NCBI RefSeq assembly: GCF_004923255.1
Contig: NZ_QYRT01000006.1
Location: forward strand, 1 to 64,000
DNA length: 64,000 bases
Origin: Subtercola vilae
GTDB lineage: Bacteria > Actinomycetota > Actinomycetes > Actinomycetales > Microbacteriaceae
Reading direction: 5' to 3'
Shown here piece by piece: positions 53,509 to 62,061 of this stretch (position 1 is the stretch's first letter; each line of letters opens with the position of its first letter). A model generated the notes under the pieces. The model had not been told where the DNA came from. It saw only the letters and a program-made list of their open reading frames with translations, and made no database searches. The translations under genes were made by a program, and so were the position numbers.

Positions 53509-54003
53509 GTGAAGAGAATGACCGGCATCGAGATACGGCATTCGCTTGTCAACGGGTCGGCAACCGAGGCTGCAAACCTGGTGCTGCCCTCGAATTTCGT
53601 CGAACTCGACTGGGAGAACCTCGACTACCTGGGCTGGCGCGACTCGCATTCGCCTCACCTGGGGTACATCATCCGGTGGCAGGGGGAGAAGCCGATGGGC
53701 ATCGTCGTTCGCGAAGCAGACGGGCCCCTGTCGAAGCGACGCATGATGATGTGCCAGCTCTGCCGGGCAACCCACACCGGGCACGGCGTCTCGCTGTTCA
53801 GCGCCAGGCGCGCAGGTGAGGCGGGCATGAACGGCAACACCGTGGGCACGTACATCTGTGCCAACCTGGGGTGTTCGGGCAACATTCGAGTCGACGTGCC
53901 GCAGGCGTCGTACTACTCAGACCCCGAGAGTGTTCTGGCAGAGAAGGTGATGGGGCTCGAAACTCGGGTGAGCGGGTTCATGCTCGATGTGATGCGGCCG
54001 TGA
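53509..54003 (+). CDS. FBP domain (FusB-like treble-clef zinc finger) protein
   Basis: The protein has 164 residues from GTG 53509 (AAGGGAG upstream). The C-terminal half is an FBP/FusB-type zinc finger with four Cys in MCQLCRATHTGHG and YICANLGCSGNIR. The preceding region contains GYIIRWQGEKPMGIVVREAD. FusB proteins bind elongation factor G and release fusidic-acid-stalled ribosomes. The actinobacterial FBP proteins resemble them but have not generally been tested. It probably acts in translation or ribosome recovery. Confidence 0.82.
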   Translation: MKRMTGIEIRHSLVNGSATEAANLVLPSNFVELDWENLDYLGWRDSHSPHLGYIIRWQGEKPMGIVVREADGPLSKRRMMMCQLCRATHTGHGVSLFSARRAGEAGMNGNTVGTYICANLGCSGNIRVDVPQASYYSDPESVLAEKVMGLETRVSGFMLDVMRP

Positions 54004-54021
54004 TACGCGGGGCGGTGCGGG

Positions 54022-55167
54022 TTACGCGCTGCCGAAGAGCAGGCCGAGCAGGTAGGTGACGGCTGCGGCGCCATAGCCGATGAGCAGCTGGCGAAGTGCT
54101 CGCCGAAGCGGCGGGCCTCCCGACAGGATGCCCACAATGGCCCCGGTGCCGAGCAACGCGATGCCCACCAGCACTGCCGCCACGATCAGCGCGGGCAGGC
54201 CCTGCAGGCCGAACAGGTAGGGCAGCACAGGAATCACGGCGCCCGAGGCGAAGAAGCAGAAACTCGAGATGGCTGCGCTGAGGCCGGTTCCGACGGCTTC
54301 GTGCTCGTCGACCTCTTCGTGGGCGGCAGGGTCGGCGACGGAGGACACGGCGGCCTCCGCGACGATGTCTGAGGTTGCAGACGTCGCGAGGGCGGGAACG
54401 GGTGGGAGGGCATCCAGAGCCGCAGGGTGGTTCAGCACCTCGCGGGCGTGGGCCTCGGCTTCGTCGGGTGACATGCCCCTGGCGCGGTACACGAGCGCGA
54501 GTTCGTTCGCGTTCACGTCGAGGTGCGGCACAGCCTGGGTGGCTTCGGGGCTGGGGGTGGAGGCCTCGAGCAGCTCGCGCTGCGAACGCACGGAGACGTA
54601 CTCGCCTGCTCCCATCGAGAGGGCGCCGGCGAGGAGGCCGGCGAGGCCGGTGACGAGTACGACGGAGTTGGGAACGCCGCTGGCGGAGATTCCGATGACC
54701 AGGGCCAGGTTGCTCACCAGGCCGTCATTGGCCCCGAACACTGCGGCGCGAAAGGTGCCCGAGAGGCGGTTGCGGCCGCGCGCGGCGAGCCCGCGAACCA
54801 CTTCGGCGTGCACCTGCTCGTCGGCTGCCATCGCCGCGGTGGCGTCGGAATCGGTGGCATACGGCGAGCGGGTCTCGGCCCGCTGCGCGAGAGCGAGAAC
54901 GAACACAGACCCGAAGCGCCGGGCCAGAAAACCGAGCACGCGCGTACGCACGTCGCCCCGGTGCGCGCGGCCCACGTTGTCACCGAGCAGCTCACGCCAA
55001 TGCGACTCGTGTCGGGCCTCGGCCTCGGCGAGGGCCAGCAGAATGGCGCGCTCTTCGCCGGTGCGACGCTCGGCGAGATCGCGGTAGACAGAGGCTTCGG
55101 CCTGCTCGTCGGCCATGTACTGACGCCAGCGACGGAGGTCGGCGGCGCGAGGCGGTGTCGAGGTCAT
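54022..55167 (-). CDS. Ferritin-like/VIT1 iron (Mn) transporter, MbfA-type
   Basis: The protein has 381 residues from ATG 55167 (MTSTPPRAADLRRWRQYMADE). The N-terminal half is a ferritin-like helical domain with EQAEASVYRDLAERRTGEER and EAEARHESHWREL, carrying the expected Glu/His metal residues. The C-terminal half is the VIT1/CCC1 membrane domain with FRAAVFGANDGLVSNLALV and LAGALSMGAGEYVSVRSQREL in two parts. This arrangement matches membrane-bound ferritin A (MbfA), an iron exporter in alphaproteobacteria. A role in exporting or storing excess Fe/Mn is inferred. Confidence 0.85.
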   Translation of the reverse strand: MTSTPPRAADLRRWRQYMADEQAEASVYRDLAERRTGEERAILLALAEAEARHESHWRELLGDNVGRAHRGDVRTRVLGFLARRFGSVFVLALAQRAETRSPYATDSDATAAMAADEQVHAEVVRGLAARGRNRLSGTFRAAVFGANDGLVSNLALVIGISASGVPNSVVLVTGLAGLLAGALSMGAGEYVSVRSQRELLEASTPSPEATQAVPHLDVNANELALVYRARGMSPDEAEAHAREVLNHPAALDALPPVPALATSATSDIVAEAAVSSVADPAAHEEVDEHEAVGTGLSAAISSFCFFASGAVIPVLPYLFGLQGLPALIVAAVLVGIALLGTGAIVGILSGGPPLRRALRQLLIGYGAAAVTYLLGLLFGSA

Positions 55168-55196
55168 GGCTCCGGTCTCAGCGGTGGGCGGTGGGG

Positions 55197-55664
55197 TCAG
55201 CGCTTCTTCTTGGCTGCGGCCGGGCTCTTGGGAGCAACGGCATTGGGGTTCGTGCGGGCGTGGCGTTCGGCGCGCTCTTTGGCGGCCAGCTTCTCGGCGC
55301 GCTCGGTCTTGATGCGCGCGTTCTCCTCGTGTACTCCGGCCTGGCGGGCGCGTTCGACGACGAGCCACTCGGGCGGGGCGGCGAGCAGCGCCTTGATCTC
55401 CGCCGTCGTGAATGGGTCGTCTACTCCGGCCCTCGTGAGGCCCGAGATCGAGATGCCGAGCTTGCGCGCGACTTCCTGCCGGGGGTGCGGCCCGTTCAGG
55501 CGCAACTCGACGAGCCACTCGGGAGGGCTCTCGAGCAGGGCGTTCAATTCGGCCCGTGTCACGTCGACGCCGTGAAACTCGGCCGGCGCTGCGGGCAGGT
55601 AGATGCCCAGCTTTTTTGCGGCGGTTTCGGGTTTCATTGTCTGGGGCGATTTCTGCGCGGTCAT
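55197..55664 (-). CDS. DUF5997 family protein
   Basis: The protein has 155 residues from ATG 55664, or 146 from the internal Met (MKPETAAKKLGIYLPAAP). The DUF5997 pattern is clear: two repeats of PPEWLVELRLNGPHPRQEVA and PPEWLVVERARQAGVH, with an intervening helix (RKLGISISGLTRAGVDD). The C-terminal third is Lys/Ala-rich (KLAAKERAERHARTN). The function of DUF5997 is unknown. It lies divergent to an HTH-less LysR-effector gene. Confidence 0.85.
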   Translation of the reverse strand: MTAQKSPQTMKPETAAKKLGIYLPAAPAEFHGVDVTRAELNALLESPPEWLVELRLNGPHPRQEVARKLGISISGLTRAGVDDPFTTAEIKALLAAPPEWLVVERARQAGVHEENARIKTERAEKLAAKERAERHARTNPNAVAPKSPAAAKKKR

Positions 55665-55785
55665 GAGGCCAGCGTATCCTGAAGCATTGAGCGGTAATAT
55701 CGCGCGTCGAGTGGCGCGCGGCAAATATCGCTTGGCGAAGTTCGAGCGGTGCAGAGTGCGCGGCGACAAGATGATCGGGGCCGGC

Positions 55786-56712
55786 ATGAGCGACAACCCG
55801 TTCGACGAGGTTCCGCCCTTTCGTATCGCCTTCGCCGTCGGGGTGACGGTGACGAAGTGGACCAGGCTCTGGCAGGAGCGCCACCCCGATGTTCCGCTGA
55901 GCGTGTTCCGCAGTGAACCGGGGCTGCAGACGGCGGTGCTCGGGGCTGGCGTTGCTGACGACGACGTCATCGCTGAGGTGAGTGCTGACGTGAGTTTTGT
56001 GCGGTTGCCGATCGATGCTGAGGCACTCAGCGTGATCAACCTGTACCAGGAGGTTCAGGTTGTCATGGTGTCTCGCGACCACGCTGTCGCAGCGGTCGAC
56101 GAGGTGACGGTGTCTGACCTGGCCGATGAGCATCTGCTGCAGAACCCTGACGACGTGCCGGAGTGGCGCGACGTCGCGGCCGAGCTGCAGGATGGTTCGC
56201 GCAGGCCGCTGCGGGGCATCCAGAGCCTCGACGACGCCGTGGAACAGGTTGCGGCCGGCGTGGGTGTTGTCATTGTTCCCCAGTCGCTTGCCCGCATGCA
56301 CACGCGCAAAGACGTGGTGTACCGGCCCGTGACCGACGTTGCCGAGACCCAGATCGCATTGGCCTGGGTGGCCGGAAACCCGTCGCCACAGGTTGCGGAG
56401 TTCATCGGAATTGTGCGCGGCCGGTCAGCGACGAGCTCGCGCGATGCCCTCGACACGACCGCGGTCATCAGCGGGGGCCGCGACGGCGAGCAAGGCCAGG
56501 TTGCGGTCAAGAAGATCGGGCCAGTGGCGAAGGCCAAAGCGAAAGCGCGCGCGGCCCAGGCCGCCGAAGATGCTGCCGCGGGCAAGCGCGGTTCTGGTGC
56601 CGGTAAGTCTGGCGGGGGCGCGTCAGGCGCGGCCGCGGCCCGCAAGAAGAAACAGTCTGACCAGGCGAACGCCGCGCAGGCCAGACGACGAAAATTCGGC
56701 GGCAAGCGCTGA
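55786..56712 (+). CDS. HTH-less LysR-type substrate-binding protein with basic tail
   Basis: The protein has 308 residues from ATG 55786; Met 55771 is an alternative. It contains the LysR-effector fold: FRIAFAVGVTVTKWTRLW, FVRLPIDAEALSVINLYQE, the shared motif LLQNPDDVPEWRDVAAELQD and GVGVVIVPQSLARMH. The DNA-binding winged helix is absent. The last ~70 residues form a Lys/Ala/Gly-rich tail (KAKAKARAAQAAED, SGAAAARKKKQSDQ, ARRRKFGGKR). The tail might bind nucleic acid. It is divergent to DUF5997, as in other actinobacteria. A paralogous HTH-less protein lies at 16.6 kb. Confidence 0.82.
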   Translation: MSDNPFDEVPPFRIAFAVGVTVTKWTRLWQERHPDVPLSVFRSEPGLQTAVLGAGVADDDVIAEVSADVSFVRLPIDAEALSVINLYQEVQVVMVSRDHAVAAVDEVTVSDLADEHLLQNPDDVPEWRDVAAELQDGSRRPLRGIQSLDDAVEQVAAGVGVVIVPQSLARMHTRKDVVYRPVTDVAETQIALAWVAGNPSPQVAEFIGIVRGRSATSSRDALDTTAVISGGRDGEQGQVAVKKIGPVAKAKAKARAAQAAEDAAAGKRGSGAGKSGGGASGAAAARKKKQSDQANAAQARRRKFGGKR

Positions 56713-56739
56713 AACAAGCTCCGCGAGAAAGGCGGCCCC

Positions 56740-57804
56740 ATGAAAGCCATCATCTACACTCGTACCGGTTCGCCGGAGGTACTCGAACTGGTCGATCGTG
56801 AGCCAGGCGTCGTCGGCCCGGCCGACGTGCGAGTTCGCATCTGTGTGTCTGGTGTCAACCCGACCGACTGGAAGTCGCGGTCCGGCAACGGCGTGACGCG
56901 CGAGCTCGAGCACGAGCAGGTGCCGAATCAAGACGGTGCCGGCGTCGTGGATGCGGTGGGTAGCGCGGTCACCCGTTTCTCAGTGGGCGACAAGGTGTGG
57001 GTGCGCGACACTGCGTATCAGCGGGCCACCGGAACCGCGCAGCAGTTCACGGTTCTGCCCGAACACCTCGTCAACGCTCTGCCGGCGGGCGTCTCATACG
57101 ATGTCGGTGCGTCACTCGGAATTCCCGCCCTCACCGCCCACCGTGCTCTCACCTCGCGCGAGACCGGACCCGATCGACTCGCTCCTGGGTCGCTCGCCGG
57201 GATCGTCGTGCTTGTTGCTGGGGGCGCGGGTGCCGTCGGCCACGCAGCCATTCAACTGGCTGTGTGGGCTGGCGCAACCGTGATCACGACGGTGAGCGGC
57301 CCCGCCAAGGCAGAACTCGCCCATGCGGCGGGTGCCCACCACGTCATCGACTACCGCAGCGAGAACGTCGTCGAGAGGGTTGCGGCGATCGCGCCCCACG
57401 GTGTCGCCATCATCGTCGAGGTGAACCCGAATGCGAACCTTGCCGACGACGTACAGATGATCTCCACCGGCGGAACGATTGCCCTCTACGCTTCCGGTGA
57501 GCCCGACGAGGTGTTGGTGCCCGTTCGCGCGAGCATGACCAAGAACGTGCGGTACCAGTTCGTGCTCACCTACACGACGAGTGAGGTCGAGAAGGGCAAC
57601 GCGGTCAGGGCGGTCGGGGCTGCGGCAGCCGACGGCGCCCTCGAGGTGGGTGCCGAGAATGGATTGCCGGTCATCCGGTACCCGCTGGCCGAGACGGCGG
57701 CTGCGCACCGGGCTGTCGAAGATGCGGTTGTGGGCAAGGTGCTGATCGACGTGGGGTCGCCGGTGACTCCTGTAGCGCCCGACTCTGACGAAGCGCTCAG
57801 CTGA
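56740..57804 (+). CDS. NADPH:quinone reductase-like (zeta-crystallin-type) oxidoreductase
   Basis: The 354-residue MDR-superfamily enzyme has the GroES-like N-terminal domain (PADVRVRICVSGVNPTDWKS) and a Rossmann domain with GGAGAVGHAAIQLAVWAGATV in two parts. It lacks the zinc-binding Cys residues, so it belongs to the zinc-free quinone-reductase type. The cofactor is NADPH or NADH. It follows the LysR-effector gene by 27 bases and its stop overlaps the GH13 ATG by one base. The substrate is unknown. Confidence 0.87.
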   Translation: MKAIIYTRTGSPEVLELVDREPGVVGPADVRVRICVSGVNPTDWKSRSGNGVTRELEHEQVPNQDGAGVVDAVGSAVTRFSVGDKVWVRDTAYQRATGTAQQFTVLPEHLVNALPAGVSYDVGASLGIPALTAHRALTSRETGPDRLAPGSLAGIVVLVAGGAGAVGHAAIQLAVWAGATVITTVSGPAKAELAHAAGAHHVIDYRSENVVERVAAIAPHGVAIIVEVNPNANLADDVQMISTGGTIALYASGEPDEVLVPVRASMTKNVRYQFVLTYTTSEVEKGNAVRAVGAAAADGALEVGAENGLPVIRYPLAETAAAHRAVEDAVVGKVLIDVGSPVTPVAPDSDEALS

Positions 57805-59177
57805 TGAGTGAACCAGCGTGGGTCGAGCACGCCGTGTTCTGGCAGCTCTACCCGCTCGGATTCGTCGGGGCCGACATCGACCCCGGCGATCGTTCGATCG
57901 ACAGGCCCGTCGAGCACCGGCTCGGGCGCATCATCGGGTGGCTCGACTACGCGGTCGAACTTGGTGTGTCGGGCATCGCCTTGGGCCCGCTATTCGCATC
58001 GCAGACCCACGGATACGACACCGTCGACTTCTTTCGCATCGACCCTCGACTCGGTGACGAAGGTGACTTTGCTGCACTGATCGGTGCGGCGCACGAGCGA
58101 GGCCTGCGGGTGGTGCTCGACGGCGTGTTCAACCACGTGGGGCGTGAGTTCGGCCCGTTTGAGCGAGTTGTTGCCAGTGGTGCTGGTTCTGGTGAGTCGC
58201 CGTTGCGGTGGTTTCGGCTCACGGGCCGCGGGCCTTCGGGTGACCCCGTGTTCGAGAACTTCGAGGGGCACGACGCCTTGGTCGCCCTGAACCATGATGA
58301 ACCTGCCGTTGCCGACTTCGTGACCCACGTGATGACGTACTGGCTCGATCGCGGCGTCGACGGCTGGCGCCTCGATGCCGCCTATGCCGTGCCTTCAGCG
58401 TTCTGGGCGACAGTGCTGCCCAGGGTTCGCGCCACGCACCCTGACGTCTATATTTTCGGCGAGGTGATTCACGGCGACTATGCCGACAGTGTTGCTGAGG
58501 GCACCCTCGATTCGCTCACCCAGTACGAGTTGTGGAAGGCCATCTGGAGCTCTATCTCCGATGCGAACTTCTTCGAACTCGCAGCAGCGCTTGACCGCCA
58601 CAACGCGTTTCTGAGCAGTTTTACGCCCGTCACTTTTGTAGGCAACCACGACGTGAGCCGGCTCGCAACGGTTCTGGATGACCCGCGGCACCGCGAGCAC
58701 GCTCACGTCATTCTGCTCACGGTCGGCGGCACCCCCACCATCTACTACGGCGACGAGCAAGGGTTCACTGGTCTCAAAGAGGAGCGGGTCGGTGGTGATG
58801 ACGCGATTCGTCCGGGATTCCCGGCCGACGGGCATGCGGCCCTGCCTGCTGACGGGTGGAACACCTACCGACTCCATCAGAACCTGATCGGCTTGCGCCG
58901 GAGACACCCGTGGCTTCACCGGGCGCAGTCGACCACGATTGCCCTGACGAACACCTTCTACGTGTACGAGGTGCGGTCGGGTGCTGACTCGCTGGTGGTT
59001 GCGCTCAACGTGGGTGACCGAGACGAGACGTTCGAAAGGGGTCGTGGCGGGGGAGCGTTCGATGTGCTGGCGGGGTCAGCCCGGGTCTCGTCAGGCGGGG
59101 GCGCCGCGGCGACAGCTCCCACTGATGCCGTCACTGTCACGGTTCCTGCGCACGGCTGGGCGGTGCTCGGAGCCTGA
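57804..59177 (+). CDS. GH13 family glycosidase (alpha-amylase/glucosidase-like)
   Basis: The 457-residue protein starts at the ATG that overlaps the preceding stop. It contains the GH13 conserved regions: DGVFNHVGREFG, the nucleophile Asp in GVDGWRLDAAYAVP, acid/base Glu in IFGEVIHGDY and Asp in FVGNHDVSRLAT. It lacks a signal peptide, so it is probably cytoplasmic, acting on malto-oligosaccharides, trehalose or a related alpha-glucoside. The C-terminal domain is short (VTVPAHGWAVLGA). Confidence 0.92.
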   Translation: MSEPAWVEHAVFWQLYPLGFVGADIDPGDRSIDRPVEHRLGRIIGWLDYAVELGVSGIALGPLFASQTHGYDTVDFFRIDPRLGDEGDFAALIGAAHERGLRVVLDGVFNHVGREFGPFERVVASGAGSGESPLRWFRLTGRGPSGDPVFENFEGHDALVALNHDEPAVADFVTHVMTYWLDRGVDGWRLDAAYAVPSAFWATVLPRVRATHPDVYIFGEVIHGDYADSVAEGTLDSLTQYELWKAIWSSISDANFFELAAALDRHNAFLSSFTPVTFVGNHDVSRLATVLDDPRHREHAHVILLTVGGTPTIYYGDEQGFTGLKEERVGGDDAIRPGFPADGHAALPADGWNTYRLHQNLIGLRRRHPWLHRAQSTTIALTNTFYVYEVRSGADSLVVALNVGDRDETFERGRGGGAFDVLAGSARVSSGGGAAATAPTDAVTVTVPAHGWAVLGA

Positions 59178-59246
59178 CGCGGGGGCGACTGACGCTAGTG
59201 CCTCAGATCGGTGTCGCCCGCGTTGGAGCTTCGGTAGGGTCGGATC

Positions 59247-59855
59247 ATGAATTCTCCGCTGCCCGATTTCGCCGCTGTTCCCACTCTCGTGGGTGAACGT
59301 CTCACCCTCGAGCCGCTCTCGCTCGAGCACGTGCCCGACCTCTCCGAGGCCGTCGCTGAAGGTGAACTGTGGCGAACGTGGTACACCCGCATTCCTTCGC
59401 CCGACGAAATGGCCGACGCCGTTCAACACCGGCTCGACCTGAGCGCGGCGGGTCAGTGGGTACCGTGGGCCGTTCGCCGACATGACACCAACCGAGTCGT
59501 GGGAATGACGTCGTACCTGAACATTCGGGCCGACAACCGAAAGCTCGAAATCGGCTCGACCTGGCTCGGTCGCAGCTCGCAGCGCACCGGCCTGAACACC
59601 GAGGCGAAGCTCTTGCAGCTCACTCACGCCTTCGAGACTCTCGGCTGCATCGCCGTTGAGTTTCGCACCCACTGGCACAACAGCCAGTCGCGAGCGGCGA
59701 TCGCCCGGCTCGGTGCCAAACAAGACGGGGTTCTGCGCAACAACGACATCTGGCGTGACGGCACCCTGCGTGACACTGTTGTGTTTTCAATAATCGAGGG
59801 CGAATGGCCCACTGTGCGGCTCGGCCTCACCGAGAAGGTGGCTGGGCGGGCGTAG
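59247..59855 (+). CDS. GNAT-family acetyltransferase (RimJ/RimL-like)
   Basis: The 202-residue protein has the RimJ/RimL pattern: LVGERLTLEPLSLEHVPDLS, DTNRVVGMTSYLNIRADNRKLEIGSTWL in two parts, LNTEAKLLQLTHAFETLGC, and AIARLGAKQDGVLRNNDIW. This acetylates alpha-amino groups of ribosomal proteins or small molecules in studied members. The start follows a TAGGGTCGG region with weak ribosome-binding character. It converges on the amidohydrolase gene with 30 bases between. Confidence 0.88.
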   Translation: MNSPLPDFAAVPTLVGERLTLEPLSLEHVPDLSEAVAEGELWRTWYTRIPSPDEMADAVQHRLDLSAAGQWVPWAVRRHDTNRVVGMTSYLNIRADNRKLEIGSTWLGRSSQRTGLNTEAKLLQLTHAFETLGCIAVEFRTHWHNSQSRAAIARLGAKQDGVLRNNDIWRDGTLRDTVVFSIIEGEWPTVRLGLTEKVAGRA

Positions 59856-59885
59856 CGCCTTTCGGCTCCTCGCCCACCGTTTCGT

Positions 59886-61397
59886 TCACCGCCTCTGCAA
59901 GGTGGTCGAGGCCTTGGCCACGGCATTCGCGACGACTCGTTCGTCGACGCGCGTGAGCACACCGTTCTCGACGACCCTTTCGCCATTGACAAGGAGCAGG
60001 GCGAGCGGAGGCAACGAGCCGAGGGTGAGCGCGGCAACCGGGTCGAGAATGCCTGCGTGCTCGACTCCGTCGATCTTCCACACCGCGAGATCGGCAAGCT
60101 TGCCGGGTTCGATCGACCCGAGCTCATGATCGCGGCCCAGTGTCGTGGCGCCGCCCATGGTCGCCATGCGAATGGCGCGGCGACCGGGCATACCGTCGGC
60201 TCCCGCGCGCAGCCGGTTCATCAGCACAGCCATGCGAATCTCTGTGCCGAGCTGGCCAGACTCGTTCGACGCTGCACCGTCAACGCCGAGCCCGACGCTG
60301 ATTCCTGCGTCGAGCATGCCAGGTACCGGGGCTATGCCGGCGGCCAGGCGCGCGTTCGACGAGGGGCAGTGCGCCACAGACGTGCCTGTGGCCGCAAACC
60401 GGCCAATCGCGTGCTCGTCGAGGTGTACGCAATGAGCCATCCACACGTCGTTGCCCAGCCACCCCAGGTCTTCGAGGTACTGTGTGGGCGTCTTGCCGAA
60501 CTTCGTCTGGCAGAAAGCGTCTTCTTCCACCGTTTCGGAGCCGTGCGTGTGCAGGCGAACTCCCCGGACCCGGCCCAGAGCGGCCGACTCGGTGAGGAGG
60601 TCGGCCGTCACAGAGAAGGGCGAACACGGGGCAAGCGCGATCTGCGCCATCGCCCCGGGGCTCGCGTCGTGATACTGGTCGATGGCCTGGTCGCTCGCCG
60701 CGAGAATGGCGTCGATCGTCTCCACGGCGAAATCTGGGGGCAGGCCGCCCTGCGAACGACCCAGATCCATCGAGCCACGAGTGGCGTGGATGCGAACACC
60801 CAGCTCTGAAGCCGCCCGAACGATTCCGCCGAGAATGTCGCCAGACCCGCTGGGAAACACGTAGTGGTGGTCGGCGACGGTGGTGCATCCGGATTTCGCA
60901 GCCACAGCCATGGCGCCGAGAGCCCCGGCCTCGACCAGATCTGCGTCGATGGCCGACCATAGCGGATACAGCGAAACGAGCCAGTCGAACAGAATCGAGT
61001 CTTGAGCGTACCCTCGAGTGAGCCACTGGTACAGGTGATGGTGGGTGTTGATAAGCCCGGGCGTCACTAAGTGGCCGCCGGCGTCGACGACCGTGACGGT
61101 CGCGCGCCTGGAATCGTGCGGTGTCGAATTTACGGGGACGGTGCTGGTGCTGGTGCCCGTTCCTGTGCCTGAATCGACCGCGCCGGCCGCGCCGTCTCGC
61201 GCCGCGATCGCGGGAGCGGGTGAGCCCGAAAACGCCCAGGCAGGGGCCTGGCCTGGGCCCACGGCGACGATTACCTTGCCATCGATGACAACAAAGCCGC
61301 TCGGGTACTCGGTGTCAGCCGCGTCGACCGTCACCAGGTAAGCGTTCGTGACAATGGTGCGCGAAACGTGGGCCGAGAGCGACGAGTTCTGATGCAT
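59886..61397 (-). CDS. Amidohydrolase, probable 8-oxoguanine deaminase
   Basis: The 503-residue protein has the metal-dependent amidohydrolase pattern: GLINTHHHLYQWLTRGYAQD (HxH), then CTTVADHHYVFPSGSGD, VRLHTHGSETVEED, WMAHCVHLDE and GLGVDGAASNES. It resembles the bacterial 8-oxoguanine deaminases of the TrzN/AtzA-like group, which convert 8-oxoguanine to urate. An insertion at about residues 55-95 is low in complexity (GSPAPAIAARDG, SGTGTGTSTSTVPV) and partly encoded by short repeats. The enzyme is cytoplasmic. It may salvage or detoxify oxidised purines. Confidence 0.85.
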   Translation of the reverse strand: MHQNSSLSAHVSRTIVTNAYLVTVDAADTEYPSGFVVIDGKVIVAVGPGQAPAWAFSGSPAPAIAARDGAAGAVDSGTGTGTSTSTVPVNSTPHDSRRATVTVVDAGGHLVTPGLINTHHHLYQWLTRGYAQDSILFDWLVSLYPLWSAIDADLVEAGALGAMAVAAKSGCTTVADHHYVFPSGSGDILGGIVRAASELGVRIHATRGSMDLGRSQGGLPPDFAVETIDAILAASDQAIDQYHDASPGAMAQIALAPCSPFSVTADLLTESAALGRVRGVRLHTHGSETVEEDAFCQTKFGKTPTQYLEDLGWLGNDVWMAHCVHLDEHAIGRFAATGTSVAHCPSSNARLAAGIAPVPGMLDAGISVGLGVDGAASNESGQLGTEIRMAVLMNRLRAGADGMPGRRAIRMATMGGATTLGRDHELGSIEPGKLADLAVWKIDGVEHAGILDPVAALTLGSLPPLALLLVNGERVVENGVLTRVDERVVANAVAKASTTLQRR

Positions 61398-61441
61398 GGC
61401 TCCACGCTAGTGGAGGCCGCTCTCGGCCCCGTCGTGCGATA

Positions 61442-61936
61442 GTGAAAGCTGTGGATAAGTCGACCGAGCGCCTCATTGTGCAGAGCTACACGCTTGCCGA
61501 GGCTGAGCGCGTGCTGGCGCAGACTCCCTCGGCCAGCGACAACTGGGCGCCGGGTTACCCCTTCGTTGATGAGCTGGCCATTCTGCCCCGATTCATCGCA
61601 GATTTCCGCGAAAACGGCGATCCGGCTCCGTTCGGGCCCTACATCGTGCGGCGGCGCTCTGATGGACTCGCCATCGGGGGATTGGGCTTCACCGGCCGAC
61701 CTGATGCCGACGGTGCCGTCGAGGTTGGCTACGGGCTGATTCCGGATGCCCGGGGCCACGGCTTCGCTACTGAGGCGCTTCTCGCCGTGATCGAAATCGC
61801 TCGAGGTGCGGGTGCGTTGATCGTGCGTGCTGATACCGCCGTGGAAAATGTGCGCTCGCAGAACGTGCTGCTTAAATGTGGGTTTCGCGAGGTCGAGTGG
61901 AGTGCTGACGCAGTGTTCTTCAAGCGCGTTCTCTGA
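61442..61936 (+). CDS. GNAT-family acetyltransferase (RimJ/RimL-like)
   Basis: A 164-residue protein from GTG 61442; GTG 61451 (VDKSTERLIVQSYTL) is an alternative. It has the pattern APFGPYIVRRRSDGLAIGGLGFTG in two parts, the acetyl-CoA loop VGYGLIPDARGHGFATEAL and NVRSQNVLLKCGFREVEW. The substrate is unknown. It is divergent from the amidohydrolase gene with about 44 bases between. A terminator-like hairpin follows the stop. Confidence 0.85.
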   Translation: MKAVDKSTERLIVQSYTLAEAERVLAQTPSASDNWAPGYPFVDELAILPRFIADFRENGDPAPFGPYIVRRRSDGLAIGGLGFTGRPDADGAVEVGYGLIPDARGHGFATEALLAVIEIARGAGALIVRADTAVENVRSQNVLLKCGFREVEWSADAVFFKRVL

Positions 61937-61969
61937 GATGGGGCTGCTCTCGATGTGCTCGAAAAGGTG

Positions 61970-61999
61970 TCTCGAAAAGTTTTTTGAGATTCTTTTCTG
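61970..61999 (+). terminator. Intrinsic terminator after the GNAT gene
   Basis: TCTCGAAAA (61970-61978) pairs with TTTTTGAGA (61981-61989) with one G-U pair, followed by a T-rich tail (TTCTTTTCTG). It lies 34 bases after the GNAT stop. Confidence 0.6.
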
Positions 62000-62061
62000 T
62001 GGGGGTCGATTTGGGCCATATTTGTTGAGTGAATGTCAGTGGTTGGTGGTTGACTTGGGTC

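Noticed and set aside
54022-56301. A single 759-residue frame joining the VIT1 protein with upstream sequence
   Set aside because: The upstream part is an out-of-frame reading of the DUF5997 and LysR-effector genes. The VIT1 protein starts at 55167.
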